This document shows positions 1 through 12,629 of a DNA stretch of 64,000 nucleotides, piece after piece (the first letter of the stretch is position 1; every line of letters begins with the position of its first letter). Below the pieces are notes generated by a model. That model did no database searches and was not told where the DNA came from. It saw only the letters and a list, made by a program, of their open reading frames with translations. The stretch is from positions 354,511-418,510 of the forward strand of contig JACEEZ010020494.1 of NCBI GenBank assembly GCA_016584305.1. Direction: 5' to 3'. Made by a program: the position numbers and the translations under genes. The DNA comes from Chionoecetes opilio (lineage: Eukaryota; Arthropoda; Malacostraca; Decapoda; Majidae).

Positions 1-1339
1 TCCCCCCAAGTTTAACATCACCGGCGGGCCTACGTAGGCTGTAGAGCGGCGAACGGGGGCCCGGCCGGCGGAAATTACCTCCGTAAAGCCCTCCGAAGGG
101 CCGCTGGGGTATTTTTAGACGGGGAAAATTTTTCTATGTGAAAATTAATGTACCTAATTTTAAGAAAATTTAATATTCCCATGGTAAAAAATTTTTAAAA
201 AAACAGTTATATGATTATCTTTATGTAGATTACACCCGTAGTGACAAGAGCGGCAACTTTACGTCAATCCTCCGGAGGCCCCCTGGTGGGGTATTTGTGT
301 AGTGGGGGAAAAAAATTTATTTCATAATATAATATTAACTCAGTAATATACATGATCTCAAAATCGGTACCCTCCCCCTTTTTTAGGCCTGTTCAAAACT
401 TTAAAAAAATTTTTACAGAAGTTTTTATAAAGTTTATAGAAAATCAATTTTTGCAGCTTATTTCCAAAAAATTCCAGTTAATCAGGGAAAAACCCCGAAT
501 ACATAGAAAAAAGATTTAGGGTAAAATAGAAGGAGTTTTTTCATGGGGAAAAAAGTTTTAAAAGTTAGTCTATGGTGCCCGCTTGTATTAAAATAAAAAT
601 AAAAATTTTTTTTAAAACCCAGCAAAAATAGGGATAACCAAGGCATATTTTCCCCTTTTTTCAATAATTTAAACATACTACAAAAACACAATACTTTAAT
701 GGTACACCCAATAAGGAATATGTAGATGATGGAGTTAACATGGATTTAAAATAATGATTTTGAATAAAAAAATTTTTTGGGAAAAAAATTTTCCCCGCTA
801 TCAATGCCCCTAAACTGAAGACGTACGAAACCATTTCAGAGGGTTTTTAAAAAACCCCCAAAAGGCCTATAGTGTCACCCTTCACAGTCGAAAAAACATA
901 ATGAAACTTGTTATAACAAGTTTTCGCTCCTTTTTTTATACGAAATAGAGAATAATATAAAAATTGCAGTACCACACCCCTTTTTTGGAATTCCCGCCTT
1001 TCGCCGTGGCAGTGGGCTGCCAAGTGAAGTGAAATCAGTTAGGGGGAAAACGCACAAGGGGTTTGGGTGTAGTTATGTGGGTTCCCCCCGCAACCTAATC
1101 CTTCTACATGGTTGTTCAGATTCCAAAGTACCCCACATGTAAACCCAAAAACGGGAAAAGTTTTTAATTATGAAATAAACAATTTTTCCTTTTGCCCAAT
1201 TTTATCTCCTTTTAAGTATACGGAAAAAACGAAATAGGAATTTTTTTTGGGGGGAAAATTTTTTTAAGCAATTGGCCTTTTTTTTTTTAGTAAGTTTTTA
1301 AATGTTGGAAAAGCCCATTGGGCATTTAAACGGGTAATG
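1..1339. other. Noisy AT-rich DNA, no gene seen
   Basis: No reading frame here resembles a known protein. The stretch is AT-rich with inflated homopolymer runs. A rough direct repeat is visible: roughly 60-130 and 258-325 both read as a CTCCG-rich block, then GGGGTATTT, then a G run and A/T runs, so two copies of a unit of about 200 bp may be present. Low base quality prevents any firmer reading. Confidence 0.4.
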
Positions 1340-1439
1340 GGCTGTGCAAACCCCCTTTAAAAACATTAATTATCGCAATATACTTAGAAAGGTTAAAAAC
1401 CCAAAAAATTTCCCCAATCAAATTAATTATAACAGCGGC

Positions 1440-3960
1440 AAATGGTTATGCTTTTACGGCGGGCCCCCGGGAGCGGGCCCCCCGGTCAGCCCATGGGGAA
1501 ATTCCCCCGCGGGCCTACGTCGTACAAATTCCGTTGGGCCGGGCCGGGGAAGGCATACGGAGGGCCTCCGGGAGGCCCTACTTTTTGTGTTTGCTGGGGA
1601 GGATTTCCAAACTGAAGTTAAATGGGGCAAAGTTTTCTTTTCTAAAATAAAACCTGGTGAGAGCTTTTCCCTCAGATCCCAGTTTCACCCGCAGACATTT
1701 CCCAAAAAGCCCATAACTACGCCCTTTTTGGGCGGGACCCCAATTCAGGTATATGAAAATTTTTGGGTTTTCGGGAAAGCGGCACAAAACCTTTTTAAAA
1801 GCTATTTTGGACCAGCTTGCGGGACCTTTATTTTGGGCCCCGGGGTATATTGATGATAATTTTAGGGGGCATCCAAACAAATAAGGAGGGAAAAATCGCA
1901 TCCAAACTTCAACAGCTTTTGGGACGCCTTCGAGAAAAAACATCCCAAAACCCCTCCAGCGAAAATGTGGTTTTTTGGGGGGAAGCAGTTATTTTTTAGG
2001 ACATCGGGTAAGTTTAAAAGGTATTAATCCATTGCCCCGAAAGGGAGATGGGTATTTGTCAGTTCCCCCAAACCCAAATTCTGCAAAAAAGCTCGGGGGG
2101 TTTTCTGGGTATTGTAAATTAATACCCCCGTTTCCTCCCCAAAAACAGCAGAAAAGTTACTCCGTTACATGACCTCGAAGGGTATTTCCCCCAGATCGAC
2201 AGCCCCCCTGAAGTGGTCACAAGAGGCTGCAGCTGCTTTCCTACCCTAAAGGAGGATATTTTTTGCACGGTTCCTCGTTTGCTTATCAAGACCCCGAACT
2301 TTGGGCCCCGAAAACACAGGTCTTTCTTTCTAACCCACGCCTTTCTACTGCGGGCGGGGCAAATTTCTTTAGCAGATCCCGTACAGGTGAAGTATCGCCA
2401 TTTGGGTTTTTACCCCCCGGCCTCGATATTTCCCCAAATCAAGTCCCAAAAACATATGATAGGGAAAATATTGGCGAGATACATGGCCCTGCGGCACTTC
2501 AAAAACCTACTAGAGGGTAGGCCCTTTTACAATTTTTCTGTGGGTCACGAGCCCTTTTTCTTTCGCTATGGGACGTCCGTCCGATGCCCAAAACTCCCGG
2601 GTTCAGCGAAAAGGTTCCTATTTTTTCGGAGTTTACGGGCTGACACCGCCATGTTGGGGGAGTTGAGAACCCCGTGGCTGAGCCCTCTCGGCTCCCCTCT
2701 ATAATATTTATCAATACCCCGTGCCCCTTGATTTTCCAACAGATCCCCCCCTATCGGTCAAGAAAAAGACGAAGAGGGTGGCCGTGTTCAAAAGAGTCCC
2801 TTGTAAATTCGTTACGTCCCCTTTTAGTGCCGGGAAAAAACTTCATTATGGGTGAAAGGGGCGGTTTAGAGAGGCCAGACCAAATTTATCCCAAGATCTC
2901 CCAAAGACAAATGGTGTTCAACACTTCCAAAAACATGAGCCACCCGGGAGTCAAGGCTACCCAGGACTCTTAATCAGGCCCGTTTGGTTTTGGCCGCCTT
3001 CGGCAGATACTCGTTCCTGAGTTTTAACCGTGTCTCTCGGTCAGGCATCCCAAAAGGGTTTATCGCCCGTGAAGGCCCGCTGCAACCCTTTTTTTTTTTT
3101 CCAAGATTTAAAAATTTTTGACTGTTTCAAAGTGGATATTGTAGGAACCCCTTTAAATTTGGGCCCATCCGAGGGTTCCCGGGATATTTTTAAAAGTGTA
3201 AACGATGTTTCACTAGATCCCGTGCTACTGGACTACTGCAGGCCCATGGGCCGGGAAACCTGCAAAAATCGCGGGTTTTGCCCTTTCCCCTTTGGGGGGG
3301 GGCTCTCAAATTTTTTGTACCCACTACAGTCATAAAAGGGCCGCGGGGCCCCGTTTTAATCACAAACTGTGGGAAGAGTTAATAGGGTTTTCTAGGATAC
3401 TAAAAATCCCCCAGCGCTTTTCATCCACAGGATAACGGAATGGTTTGAACGGTTTTTATCGTCCCTTTTCAAGGACGCCCCTTTAAAGGGTAACCCCAAC
3501 CGTTTCCGCTGGGGGACTTTTACCATTGGTTTCTGCTGCCCTTCGCACTACAACTAAGGAAGATCCAAAGCCAGTCCCCCAGAGCTTACGTTCGGCCAGG
3601 GCCCATCCTACCGGGAGAGTTTTCCGCAGGGGGTTTACAAGGAGCACGGTAGGACAAGACATGTTTCTAGACTCTCCGGCAGATCACTTTTCCAAAGGGT
3701 TTTTTCCCCATTGCACCTCGCCAACCAACAAGGGCATGCTTTTTACGTCCCGCGTGACTAGAGGGCCGGTAGGTTTGGGTACAAAATGACGCCCCCAAAG
3801 GCGGGCGCCGTCCACTTTACGCCCGTATGACGGGGCCCTTCAAGGTGCTATCTAGACATGATAAGTAATTTATGTAAGTCGAGGAAGCCCCCCAGGGTAA
3901 TTCTCTGGGATCGCAAAACCGGCAAAAATACAAAAATGATGTACCCACCTATCCTCACAC
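1440..3960 (+). pseudogene. pol: Ty3/gypsy pol remnant (RT - RNase H - integrase)
   Basis: This encoded the polyprotein that copies the element and inserts it into the genome. Fragments lie in several frames. RT: about 1500-1860, with ITTPF near 1720 and the catalytic block near 1840-1860 (the YxDD motif is scrambled), then FLGHRVS near 1993-2015 and a LPRK...NSAKKL block. RNase H: about 2210-2560, including RYMALRHF, LEGRPF and a DHKP-like GHEPF. Integrase: the linker SHPGVKAT near 2937-2960, the catalytic-core VDIVG near 3132, HPQDNGMVERF near 3424-3455, and a C-terminal module with DAPKG and YDGPFKVL near 3790-3855. Every domain is broken by frameshifts. Sister repeats in this window are clean elsewhere, so many of the breaks may be base-calling errors rather than mutations. 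It cannot be functional as written. Confidence 0.85.
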
Positions 3961-4279
3961 TCAGCCCCCAGATACTCGGGACACTTCCGCTACAAACCTC
4001 CTGGGCCCGGCTCATCGCCCTTTTCCCCCTGTTGCCCCTTTTTAAAAGACCCTGGCTATATTTAAATACCTATTACACCTCCTGATGACACAATAATCAC
4101 AGCTGCCAAGAGATTTGAAAAATTTCCTTTTCCCCCGGGAAAATCTTTTCGCCAAGAACAGTTACCAGGAGTGGGAGACTGTCCCCGCCCACCAAAAGAG
4201 GTTGCATCTTCAACACCACGTCTTCTCATGACAGTTTCTTTCTTTAGATCGCCATTTTCCCAAAGTGTGGATTTTCCTG

Positions 4280-4500
4280 AGGGGGGGGGAGTACTGTGGG
4301 GCCCCGAAGCTTTTGAAGCAGGGCGGTTTTAATGGGAACACCCCACAAGGGGGGGACCACCCCCTTTTTCACGGCCCCGTCAAGGAGGCACGTGGACCGT
4401 TGGGTATATAAAAGAGGATGGGGCCGGGGGCAGCGATAGATTTTACACCGCACCACACTCCACCAAAAGCACTCACGGGCTAGGAACCCGGGCTACGTCC
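4280..4500 (+). promoter_or_regulatory. Probable 3' LTR with TATA-like box
   Basis: After the integrase a polypurine run (about 4277-4290) is followed by a TGTGGGG start and, at 4405-4413, TATATAAAA in a GC-rich setting. This is the expected arrangement of polypurine tract, then U3 with a promoter. No second LTR was found to compare, so the ends are inferred. Confidence 0.4.
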
Positions 4501-4504
4501 AGGT

Positions 4505-6460
4505 CTTCCTCCCCTGGCTACCTGTATGTATGGGTTACAGGGAGCTATGGACCTCACCCACGGGCCCCGGCCAGCCGCCCCGTTACCCCCGTATGGGTTT
4601 TTCAGGGAGCTACGGACCCCCCTACGCCCTGGGCCCGCCGCCCCGTCTACTGTATGGGTTACCAGGGAAACCCACGGACCTCAACCCACGCCCCGGCCAG
4701 CCGCCCGTTTTACCCGTAGGGTTACAGGGGGCTAAAGGACCTCACCTACGCCCTGGCCAGCCGCCTCGTTACCTGTATGGGGGTTTCAAGGAGACGGACC
4801 TCACCTACGCCCTGGCCGCCCCCTGTCTACCATATGGGTTACAAGGAGCTTTGGAGCTCACCCCACGCCCTGGCCCGCCCCCTCCTCTACCTGTATGGGT
4901 TAAAGGGGCTACGGACCTCACCTAAAGCCCTGGGCCCGCCGCCCGTCACCTATATGGGTTACAAGGGGGCTACGGACCTCACCTACGCCCCGGCCAGCCG
5001 CCTGTTTTCCCGATGGGTTACCCGGGAGCACGGAGCTCAACCTTTCGCCCTGGCCCGCCCTCGTCTACCTGATGGGTTACAGGGAGCTACGGACCTTTAC
5101 TACGCCCCGGCCAGCCGCCTCGTTTTACCCTATGGGGTTTCAAGGAGTACGGACCTTTACCCCCACGCCCCGGCCAGGCCCCCCTGTTTACCTGCATGGG
5201 GTTTTCAGGGGGCTACCGGGGCCTCACCTACGCCCCGGCCCGCCGGGGCCTTCCCTTACCTGTATGGGGTTTTCAGGGAGCTACGGACCCCCACCTACGC
5301 CCCGGCCAGCCGCCTCGTTTTCCTATATGGGTTACAAGGAGCTACGGACCTAAACCCACGCCCTAGGGCAGCCGCCTCGTCTACCTGCATGGGTTTCAAA
5401 GGGGGCTAAGGACCTACCTACGGCCCCCGGGCAGTCGCTGGTTTCCTTTCATGGGTTACAGGGAGGGACGGACCTCACCTTTCGCCCCGGCCCGCCGCCC
5501 CGTTTACCTGCAGGGTTACAGGGAAACTACGGACCCCACTTTCGCCCCCGGGCCCGCCGCCCGGCTACCTGTTGGGTTTTCAGGGAAACTACGGGGCCTC
5601 ACCTTTGCCCGCCCGCCGCCCCCGTCTACCTATAAAGGGTTACAAGGAGTACGGACCTAACCCACGCCCTGGTCAGCCGCCCCGTCTTTCCCTTTCATGG
5701 GGGTTTCAGGGAGCTACGGACCTTTAACCCCCCCCTGGCCAGCCGCCTCGCTACCTGCATGGGTTACGGGGGGCTACGGGCCCCCACCTACGCCCTGGTC
5801 AGCGCCTGTTTTTACCCTTCCCGGGTTTCAAGGGGGGCTACGGGCCCCACCCACGCCCCCCGGCCAGCCCCCCTGGGCTACCTGCATGGGTTACCCCGGG
5901 AGCTACGGACCCCACCCCAAACCCTGGTCAGTCGCCCCGTCTAACCCGGGATGGGTTAAGGGAGCTAGGACCTCACCTACCCCTGGCCAGCCGCCTCGTC
6001 CCACCCGCAGGGTTACAGGGGGGGGTTTCGGGGCCTCACCCCCACGCCCCGGCCAGCCCCCTCGTTACCTGCAGGGGTTCAGGGAGGGTAGGAACCCCCA
6101 AACCCACGCCCTGGGCCCGCCCTCGTCCCACCTGCATGGGGTTTTAAGGGGGCCGGAGCTCACTAAAGCCCGGCCCGTCGCCTCGTCTTTAAAGGAAAGG
6201 GTTTCGGGAGCTACGGACCTCACCACGCCCCGGCCAGCCGCCCCGTCTACCTGCATGGGTTTCAGGGAGGTACGGACCTCACCTACGCCCTGGCCAGCCG
6301 GGTCGTTTTACCGCCCGGGTTAAAAGGGGGCAAAGGATCACCTACCCCCCGGGCCAAACCGCCCCGTCTTTCCTGCATGGGGGTTTCGGGAAACTACGGA
6401 GCTCACCTACGCCCTGGTCAGTCGGCCCCCCGTCCCACCGCATGGGTTTCAGGGGGGAGA
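4505..6460. repeat. GC-rich minisatellite, unit about 61 bp, about 32 copies
   Basis: A unit containing ATGGGTTACAGGGAGC, then TACGGACCTCACC, then TACGCCCTGGCCAGCCGCC recurs about every 61 bp (for example near 4545, 4612, 4672, 4735, 4793, 4850, 4911, 4972). Copies differ by small indels and G or C run lengths. Long open frames such as 4530-4925 and 4777-5409 are products of the repeat and are not regarded as genes. The array abuts the gypsy remnant. Confidence 0.9.
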
Positions 6461-7130
6461 GTGAGGGGAAATGCCATAGAGGTAAGGCGAAAAAAAAAGC
6501 GCCTTAAACCCTCGCAGGCGCTTTTTTAACGGCCCGGGGTAAGGCATCGACTAAAGCCTAGTAGGGACAAATCGATAGGGGCGGGCCCCTTTGGGACTGC
6601 CTTTAAAATCCAAAGCCTATGGGGTTGGGGTGGCCGAGAATCCCACTAGCCAATCACGCTGCCTACTGAGCGGAGGGGGCCGCCCGACCAATCACAAGGC
6701 TTGAAAACCCCCCCTGCTTAAGCAAAAGGAAAAGTTTTTCCTCCCCCCCTCAACCCAAACACCTATGGCAAGGATACACCGCTCCCCCCCGCCAAAAACT
6801 GTTTCATCACAAGTTTTTATTTTTAAAAGAAAGGGGTTTTTTTCCCCTTATATATTTTTTCTTAGGAGTGCCATACACCCCTGATAATCCCCTTAAGGGG
6901 TGTCGATTCCCGGGGCAGTGAGGGAAAATTTTTAAAGCCCAAACAACATTCCAGAAAAAAAGGAGGGAAAATGAATAAAAAAAAAAGGGGAAAAAAAAAA
7001 TAATTTAAAGATAACCCCCTTTTATTCAATATCATTTCATTTTTTATCATAATATCTTTTGCTCGCATTATTTATTTAAAGGTATAGTTTTTCTGGCCCC
7101 CAAATTTTTTTAATAAAATTCAAGATATTT
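6461..7130. other. No gene seen
   Basis: Noisy sequence without recognisable coding. A perfect stem of about 11 bp (AAAAAAGCGCC and GGCGCTTTTTT) lies at 6492-6527 and is probably incidental. Confidence 0.4.
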
Positions 7131-7135
7131 CACTA

Positions 7136-8360
7136 ATGTTCCCTGAAAATGAATGGTTTGTTCAGCGTTCCCTAAAAAAATCATCTGGTAGTATGATCAA
7201 CCAAAAAATAGTACAAAAATTTTTGTGCGGGCGGGGCACCTGCCCAGGGCGGAGTCACTTGGGTTTCTGCGACTTCGAGGATTCCTGCAAGGATATTGGT
7301 TTGATAACGGTTACCCTTTTGGGGAAAAAGAGAAATGCTGTGAAAATGTGGGGGGGAGGTTTTATCCAGCTTTTTCCGGGGAAAAAGGGAGGAGGGAAGG
7401 GGCGTCCTTGGCCCACCTTTTCAAAAGTGTATGGCTGGGGATGGGGCAAAGGTTTTTAGATCAAAATGATTGTTTGGCGCATGTCGGGAAAAAACCAAGA
7501 AACACGTCTTGTTTTTTCCGGAAAGCAGTAATCTTTCTTTAGGCGTGGAGGGCCCCGGGATGGGCCCCGAGGCCCCTGCCCGAGGAGGCAAAGCCTTTTG
7601 GGGCCTTTAGGTTCCTGGCCAAGACCAAGGGCCAGGGATTTTGGAAACTTACTTTGATGAAGCAGGACAGTCTGTTAAAGCGTGGGCGGGACATTGAGAT
7701 TTTTGGAAAGTTTTACATACCTTTGGGAGGCAGTCCATTTAAGACGGCGGGTTACGTCAAGAAAATTTTACGGCGGATTGGCATAGGGCCCCCGGTGTTA
7801 TGGGCTCGCCCCAGCGGGAGTATTTGGCGTTGTCGGTACCTGTGGGGAGGACAAAGATCCGGATCTTTAAGTCGGGTTGTGATCCCTGTCTTATCTATGG
7901 TTTTGAGAAAAGGACAATAAATAGTGACTGAAGAGACGAACAATTTCCTTTTGGGAAAAGTTTTTTCGCGAAAACATGGGGATCGCTGGGATGAAATTTG
8001 TGTCAAATCAGCGATTTCACCCTGAGACTGAATCGAGGCCTATTTTCCTGCATAGTCCGCAGCGCCAACTTCGGGGATTTTGGGGATGTGGCAGCTACCC
8101 TGAAACCGGGCCTTCCCCTTTGGGGGTTTTTCTGTAAGAGACAATTCCCCGGGGTGGAGGAGGCCCAAAGGGGGGGCCCACAAGGCCCCGTGGCTGGGGG
8201 GGAAAATGATGTTTGGGCTTGTCGAGAGCTGCTTGGATGGGGAAAAGGGGCCCCGGGATTTGGGGAAATCGCCCGTGGGAAACCCCCGGGAAATGGGTCG
8301 ATTTGGGGGGCGAGGCGGGCGCCCCCCCCCGGCGTTGCCCCCAATGATTGATTGATTGAG
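7136..8360 (+). pseudogene. LINE reverse transcriptase, C-terminal half, degraded
   Basis: This is the 3' half of a non-LTR retrotransposon ORF2 of a type common in crustacean genomes. Pieces in order: the late RT palm near 7450-7540 (DQNDCLAHVGK, then a block ending AVIF), the thumb near 7590-7920 (TKGQGF, ILRRIG near 7765, SIWRCRYL near 7820, VVIPVL near 7877 where the family has VIPVLLYGCETW), and a basic C-terminal tail near 7985-8350 (FVSNQR, HPETESRP, RQLR, then a Trp- and Arg-rich end, and PPND followed by TGA). Frame changes occur throughout. The order and the conserved stop at about 8350 make the call firm; the clade (RTE or a relative) is uncertain. Confidence 0.75.
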
Positions 8361-8639
8361 CACCGCCGCCCACCCCCCGCCGCCCCCCCTAACCAACACA
8401 CAACACAACATTTCTTAACCCAAACATATAAAAACCCTTTTAATGCCGGTTAGTCTTGCACGATCAAATTTATACACCCCCTTGCCCCACTATTAAAAAC
8501 GTAAAAAAACCCAATTTTTACGTTTTTAAGAACTGAAAAAAAAGGCTGTATTTGCTTATAAACAGAAGATGAATGTCTGCAAAGGCCCACCCGCAGCTCA
8601 CTAAGTCAGGGGGTTTACCATGCCTTTTGTTTTCCCCCC

Positions 8640-8905
8640 CCCCGCGCCTTTAGCGGTGGCCCCTAAGGGAGGCAAACTCGACTGGGGCATTTCGGTGGGG
8701 GGCTTTTTGCCCTTTCCACAGGGCCCTAGTGGATAGGGGCCCTAGTCGCTCCAGCATCTGGCCCCCGCGCTTTAAACGGTGCGCCCTGCCACTAAAGGGA
8801 GCAATCTCGACGGAGCATTGCGGGTTTGGGGGGGCGTTTTGCCCTTTCCAAAAGGCGCCTAGTGGATAGGGCCCCCCTAGTCGCCCCAGCATCTGGCCCC
8901 ATGAT
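8640..8905. repeat. Tandem duplication, two units of about 133 bp
   Basis: Two consecutive units each end in CCAGCATCTGGCCCC (near 8751-8765 and 8887-8901) and share a GGGAGCAA-CTCGAC block and a CCTAGTGGATAGGG block. They differ mainly in homopolymer lengths. Frames through them are not convincing genes. Confidence 0.65.
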
Positions 8906-9410
8906 CTTTGGGGTTGCCGGAAAGGAAGCTCCCCAATCACTTGATCCCACAACCTTTTTCCAATACCCAGTAATACAAGCCCTTGAAAAAATGATGGGGG
9001 AAGGGCGCCCCCCCTTGCCCCACTCCTGGGATCCCGGAAAAAAGCTTGGGGAAAACCTTTCCCCACACTTCCCCAGCACTCTAAATCCCCGAACTAAGAA
9101 ATATGAATATATTTATAGAGACACGGGGAAAACATTTCCCAAAACCCGAAAAATTGAGGTAAAATATATTATATAATAATATAAAATATAAATAATTTTA
9201 AAAATTATAATATAATATATTTTAAAATATATATTATATATATATATATTTTATAATATAAGGCCTTTTCCCCTTTGGCCCAAACTGCATGAAAATTTCT
9301 TCAGTTCAGGGTTGGGTTTTGGGTTTAAAGGGTTGGGGTTTGCGTGTCACAAATGGAACGCAAAAACCCCGTTTTTGTTTACAAACATACTCAGTGGCGA
9401 GGCAATTTAA
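8906..9410. other. No gene seen; AT-rich stretch at 9165-9260
   Basis: Contains a run of TATA/TAAA-type low-complexity sequence (9165-9260). Nothing coding is recognised. Confidence 0.5.
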
Positions 9411-9511
9411 GAGAGAGAGAGAGAGAGAGAGGGGAGAGAAAAGAGAGAGAAGAGAGAGAGGGGGAGAAAAGAGGGGGAGAGAGAGAGAGAAAATGAGGGG
9501 AGGAGAGAGGG

Positions 9512-9576
<65 letters not shown>

Positions 9577-9654
9577 GGGAGAGGAGAGAGAGGAGAGAGA
9601 GAGAGAGAGAGGAGAGGGGGGAGAGGAGAGAAGAGAGAAGAGAGAGGGAGAGAG

Positions 9655-9689
<35 letters not shown>

Positions 9690-9784
9690 GGAGAGAGAGA
9701 GAGAGAGAGAAGAGAAAGAGGGGAGAGAAAAGATAACGAGAGAGAGAGAGAAAAACGAGAGAGAGAGAGAAGAGAGAAGAGAGA

Positions 9785-9820
<36 letters not shown>

Positions 9821-9844
9821 AGAGAGGGGAGAGAAGGGGAGAAA

Positions 9845-9876
<32 letters not shown>

Positions 9877-10365
9877 AAAGAGAGAGAGAAGAGAGAGGAA
9901 GAGAAGAGAGGAGAGAGAAAATAAGGAGAAGAGAAAAGAAGAAGGATCAAGGAGAGAGAGATAACGAGAGCGATCAGGAGAGGAGAAGAGATAGAGAGAG
10001 AGATCGAGAGATAACGAAGAGAGAATAAACGAGAGAGAGATAACGAGGGGAAAGAGATAACGAAGAGAAAATAACGAGAGAGAAGATAACGAGAGAGAGA
10101 GAAAAACGAGAGAGAGAGTAACGAGAGAGAGAGAAAGAGAGAGAGATAAACGAGAGAGAGAAACAAAGAGAGATAACAACGAGAGAGAGAGAGATAAGAA
10201 GCGAGAGATAAAGGAGAGATAACGAGGAGATAATGAAGAGGGGAATAAACGAGAGAGAGAGAAAAACGAGAGAGATAACGAGAGAAAAGAAAAAATGAGA
10301 GAAAGATAACGAGAGAGAGAGATAAAAGAGAGAAAACCCGAAAAAGAGCGAGAGAGATAACGAGA
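9411..10365. repeat. (GA)n microsatellite with ATAACGAG interruptions
   Basis: About 950 bp of purine-only GA repeat. From about 9730 onward the unit becomes GAGAGATAACGAGA, so the array evolved from a simple dinucleotide to a compound repeat. Long RE/ER-only (plus) and SL-only (minus) frames over it are artefacts. Confidence 0.95.
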
Positions 10366-12100
10366 TATAACTCGCTAGCTGCTATGTGAAGGGATCATAT
10401 CAAGTTTAAGATCGCGGAACGCATACCCTCCACCAGGCCATGTATGCCTCTTTTATGCCGTCTGCCCATCCTCTTCCGACTCGTGCATGCGGAAAACCCT
10501 TCACGATAAGCGAAATAGGGCCCAAGGCGACCATTGTTTGTTAGAACTGAAAACTCTACCCAAGCTACCCCCTCTCAATTGGGTAGGGGAAAGTTCACGG
10601 GTTTTGCTGAGTCACTACGCGTTTTTTGCCTCAAAACCCAGGTTTTCGTGCGCAAATGGAACCCCGAAATTTTTGGGGTTTCCCGTGAACGGTTCTTAAA
10701 ATGCCCGAAAAGGGAAGAGGCCTTATGGGCCCTTTTCCCCCCTTTTTTTTGATAAAAATAATATATAAAAATTAAAGTTACAGGGATGCCGTATTTAGGG
10801 AAAATAAAAAATTTTTGGGTAAAATAGATTTATTTAGGGAAAGTTCAGCGGAAAGCTCATGGAAAGGGGCCTTTTTCAACTTTTGGGGAAGAAGAAAAAA
10901 GTTGAAAGAACTGAACACCCAGCAGTAAACCCATGCAACAAAGAAAAAATTGAAAACCAACGGGGGGGTGCCGTTGACAAGGCATTATCCCCAAACACCA
11001 TCGGATGGGATCGGGGGCCCCTAAAGCCGGGGCGGGGGGGCCCACACAGGCACACACAGCCCACACCACCCGCCCGCCCCCCCCTGCCCCCGCCACGCCT
11101 GCGGCCACCACGCCCCAAACGCGCCCGCCAGGTAGGCGGGGTTTTACCTGTACAGGCCACCCGGGACTACTACCCCTTGAGGGTCATCCCGGCCTGATTT
11201 CGGTAAATTTGGGACTTTCAACCAGAATTGAGTCGAGGTAAAATGCTCTTTTCCCTTGAAATGTTGTTTTAAGAATGGTGGTACATTCAAAATCGTCGGA
11301 AATGCTTTTTTTGCATTACCCCCTATTTATTCCGCTTTAGTGGAAAAAATTAGTACTTTCAAAAATTCAACAACCAAAAATTAACGGGTAAAAAACAGAG
11401 ATTATTTTCCGGAAAGAGTTCCAAAAACGGGCTGGGGGTTGCGTTTAAAAGGGGTCTATAAGGGTATATTTATATCCAAAAACGTTCTTTGATGACGTCT
11501 TTTTTTGATTTAAAACAGTTTTTTAAAATCATTTTGATTTAACAGTTCAACACATACGATTAGCGGCAAGGTGATGAAGTTGTTGCCTTAATAAATAAAA
11601 ACTTTTAGGACTTATTTTTGTTTATATATTTTTAAATATATATCTTAGAAAAATAAATAATTTTACCACAGTTCTGTCCCCCCCCAAAAAGTAAAATGAT
11701 AAAAGTACCATTTGAACTCAAAGTTTTTTCAATTTTTTTTGGTCCGTGTCATCTTTTTCAATCGTTCTTCAAAACACCCGCAAAATTTAAAATTTATTTA
11801 AACGCATAATAAGTACAATCTTCTTATTAACCAGTGTCCCCCCACCGGTTTTTTGGGCCCACACCTGGCGAAAAGAAACCCTGCATTACAATACATGCAT
11901 TGCATGATCGGAGTTTATCTTTTTTGAGCCGAAAAAAAATTTATATTTTTCCAGAATTATGTTTAAAAGTCGAATAAAACATTTTTATTCTTTTAATAAT
12001 CATTCAAGTCCCAATAAATGCAAAATTTCTTTTAAAAACAAACTCCGTTGGGCCGGTTATTGTATGGACCCTCAAAAAACTCTTTTTTTTTTTTTCCCCC
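10366..12100. other. Noisy sequence, no gene recognised
   Basis: No coding homology is visible. A C-rich stretch lies near 11040-11110. Around 11265-11330 a block resembles part of the palindromic family seen cleanly at 30,160-30,300 (CGTCGGAAATGC-like core). Confidence 0.4.
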
Positions 12101-12109
12101 CTGTATTTT

Positions 12110-12330
12110 GATTTTGTTTAAGAAGAGTCACATTAAAAATCTTCGGAAATGCCTCTTTTTCGTTATCCCTCCCTAACAAAACCTGGGGGACCCCTTGGGA
12201 AAAACGGGGTTTTGGGGGGGGGAAAGTGAAAAATTGTTTTGTACTGAAGTATGTTAGGGGTGGACCCCCCACCCAGTAACCCAAAACATTCAGTTCCTTG
12301 GGCTGGCAGGGTAACATTACCCGCTGCTTG
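12110..12330. repeat. Degraded arm of the 29.9-30.3 kb palindrome family
   Basis: From about 12,117 the sequence follows the clean right arm at 30,160-30,300: GTCACATTAAAAATC, CGGAAATGCCTC, then TTATCCCTCC, TAACAAA, ACCTGGGG and a GGGGTTT block, with homopolymers expanded. The following 12,331-12,629 holds a CCACCACCC-rich stretch and no gene. Confidence 0.65.
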
Positions 12331-12629
12331 ACTTACTTTAAAAACGACAAATTCGGTGTGTTAGAGGAAACGAGCTTCGCATAGTTCACATGGTCAAACA
12401 AACGGGGGAAGGAACACTTTGACTCCTTTTTTTTTTTTTCGTTTACTGAATTAAAAAAACCCCAAAGCCCTACATTTTCAAAGTACAGTACGTCAACATC
12501 CTCCGACCTATTGGGGGGCCGTCGCAAGGATCGGACGCTACCCCCCAGTCCCCCCCCCCCACCCCACAACCACAGTTCCCCCCCCACCACCACAACCCCC
12601 ACCCCCCACCACCCAGCCATAAGGGGCAA

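Larger units (their letters stand above)
1300..4500 (+). mobile_element. Ty3/gypsy LTR retrotransposon, degraded
   Basis: The recognisable part runs from the reverse transcriptase to a probable 3' LTR. Order is RT, RNase H, integrase, as in Ty3/gypsy and unlike Ty1/copia. No 5' LTR, gag or protease can be recognised upstream; they may be absent or hidden by base errors. Downstream, a purine run at about 4277-4290 is placed like a polypurine tract, and a TATA-like motif follows at 4405-4413. A 61-bp minisatellite starts directly after. The family is clear; the exact ends are not. Confidence 0.75.

Noticed and set aside
4526..6323. Proline/alanine-rich frames that look like a structural protein
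   Set aside because: Follow the 61-bp minisatellite, and all frames shift between neighbouring copies.
6492..6527. Stem-loop with T run resembling a bacterial terminator
   Set aside because: The window is eukaryotic, no gene precedes it and the region is noisy.
7998..8411. Several overlapping frames on both strands at the LINE 3' end
   Set aside because: Shadows of the degraded LINE C-terminus, which is the only reading with family motifs.
9289..10179. Long open frames over (GA)n, up to 286 codons
   Set aside because: Only Arg/Glu/Gly or Ser/Leu from a microsatellite; no domain, all frames open equally.
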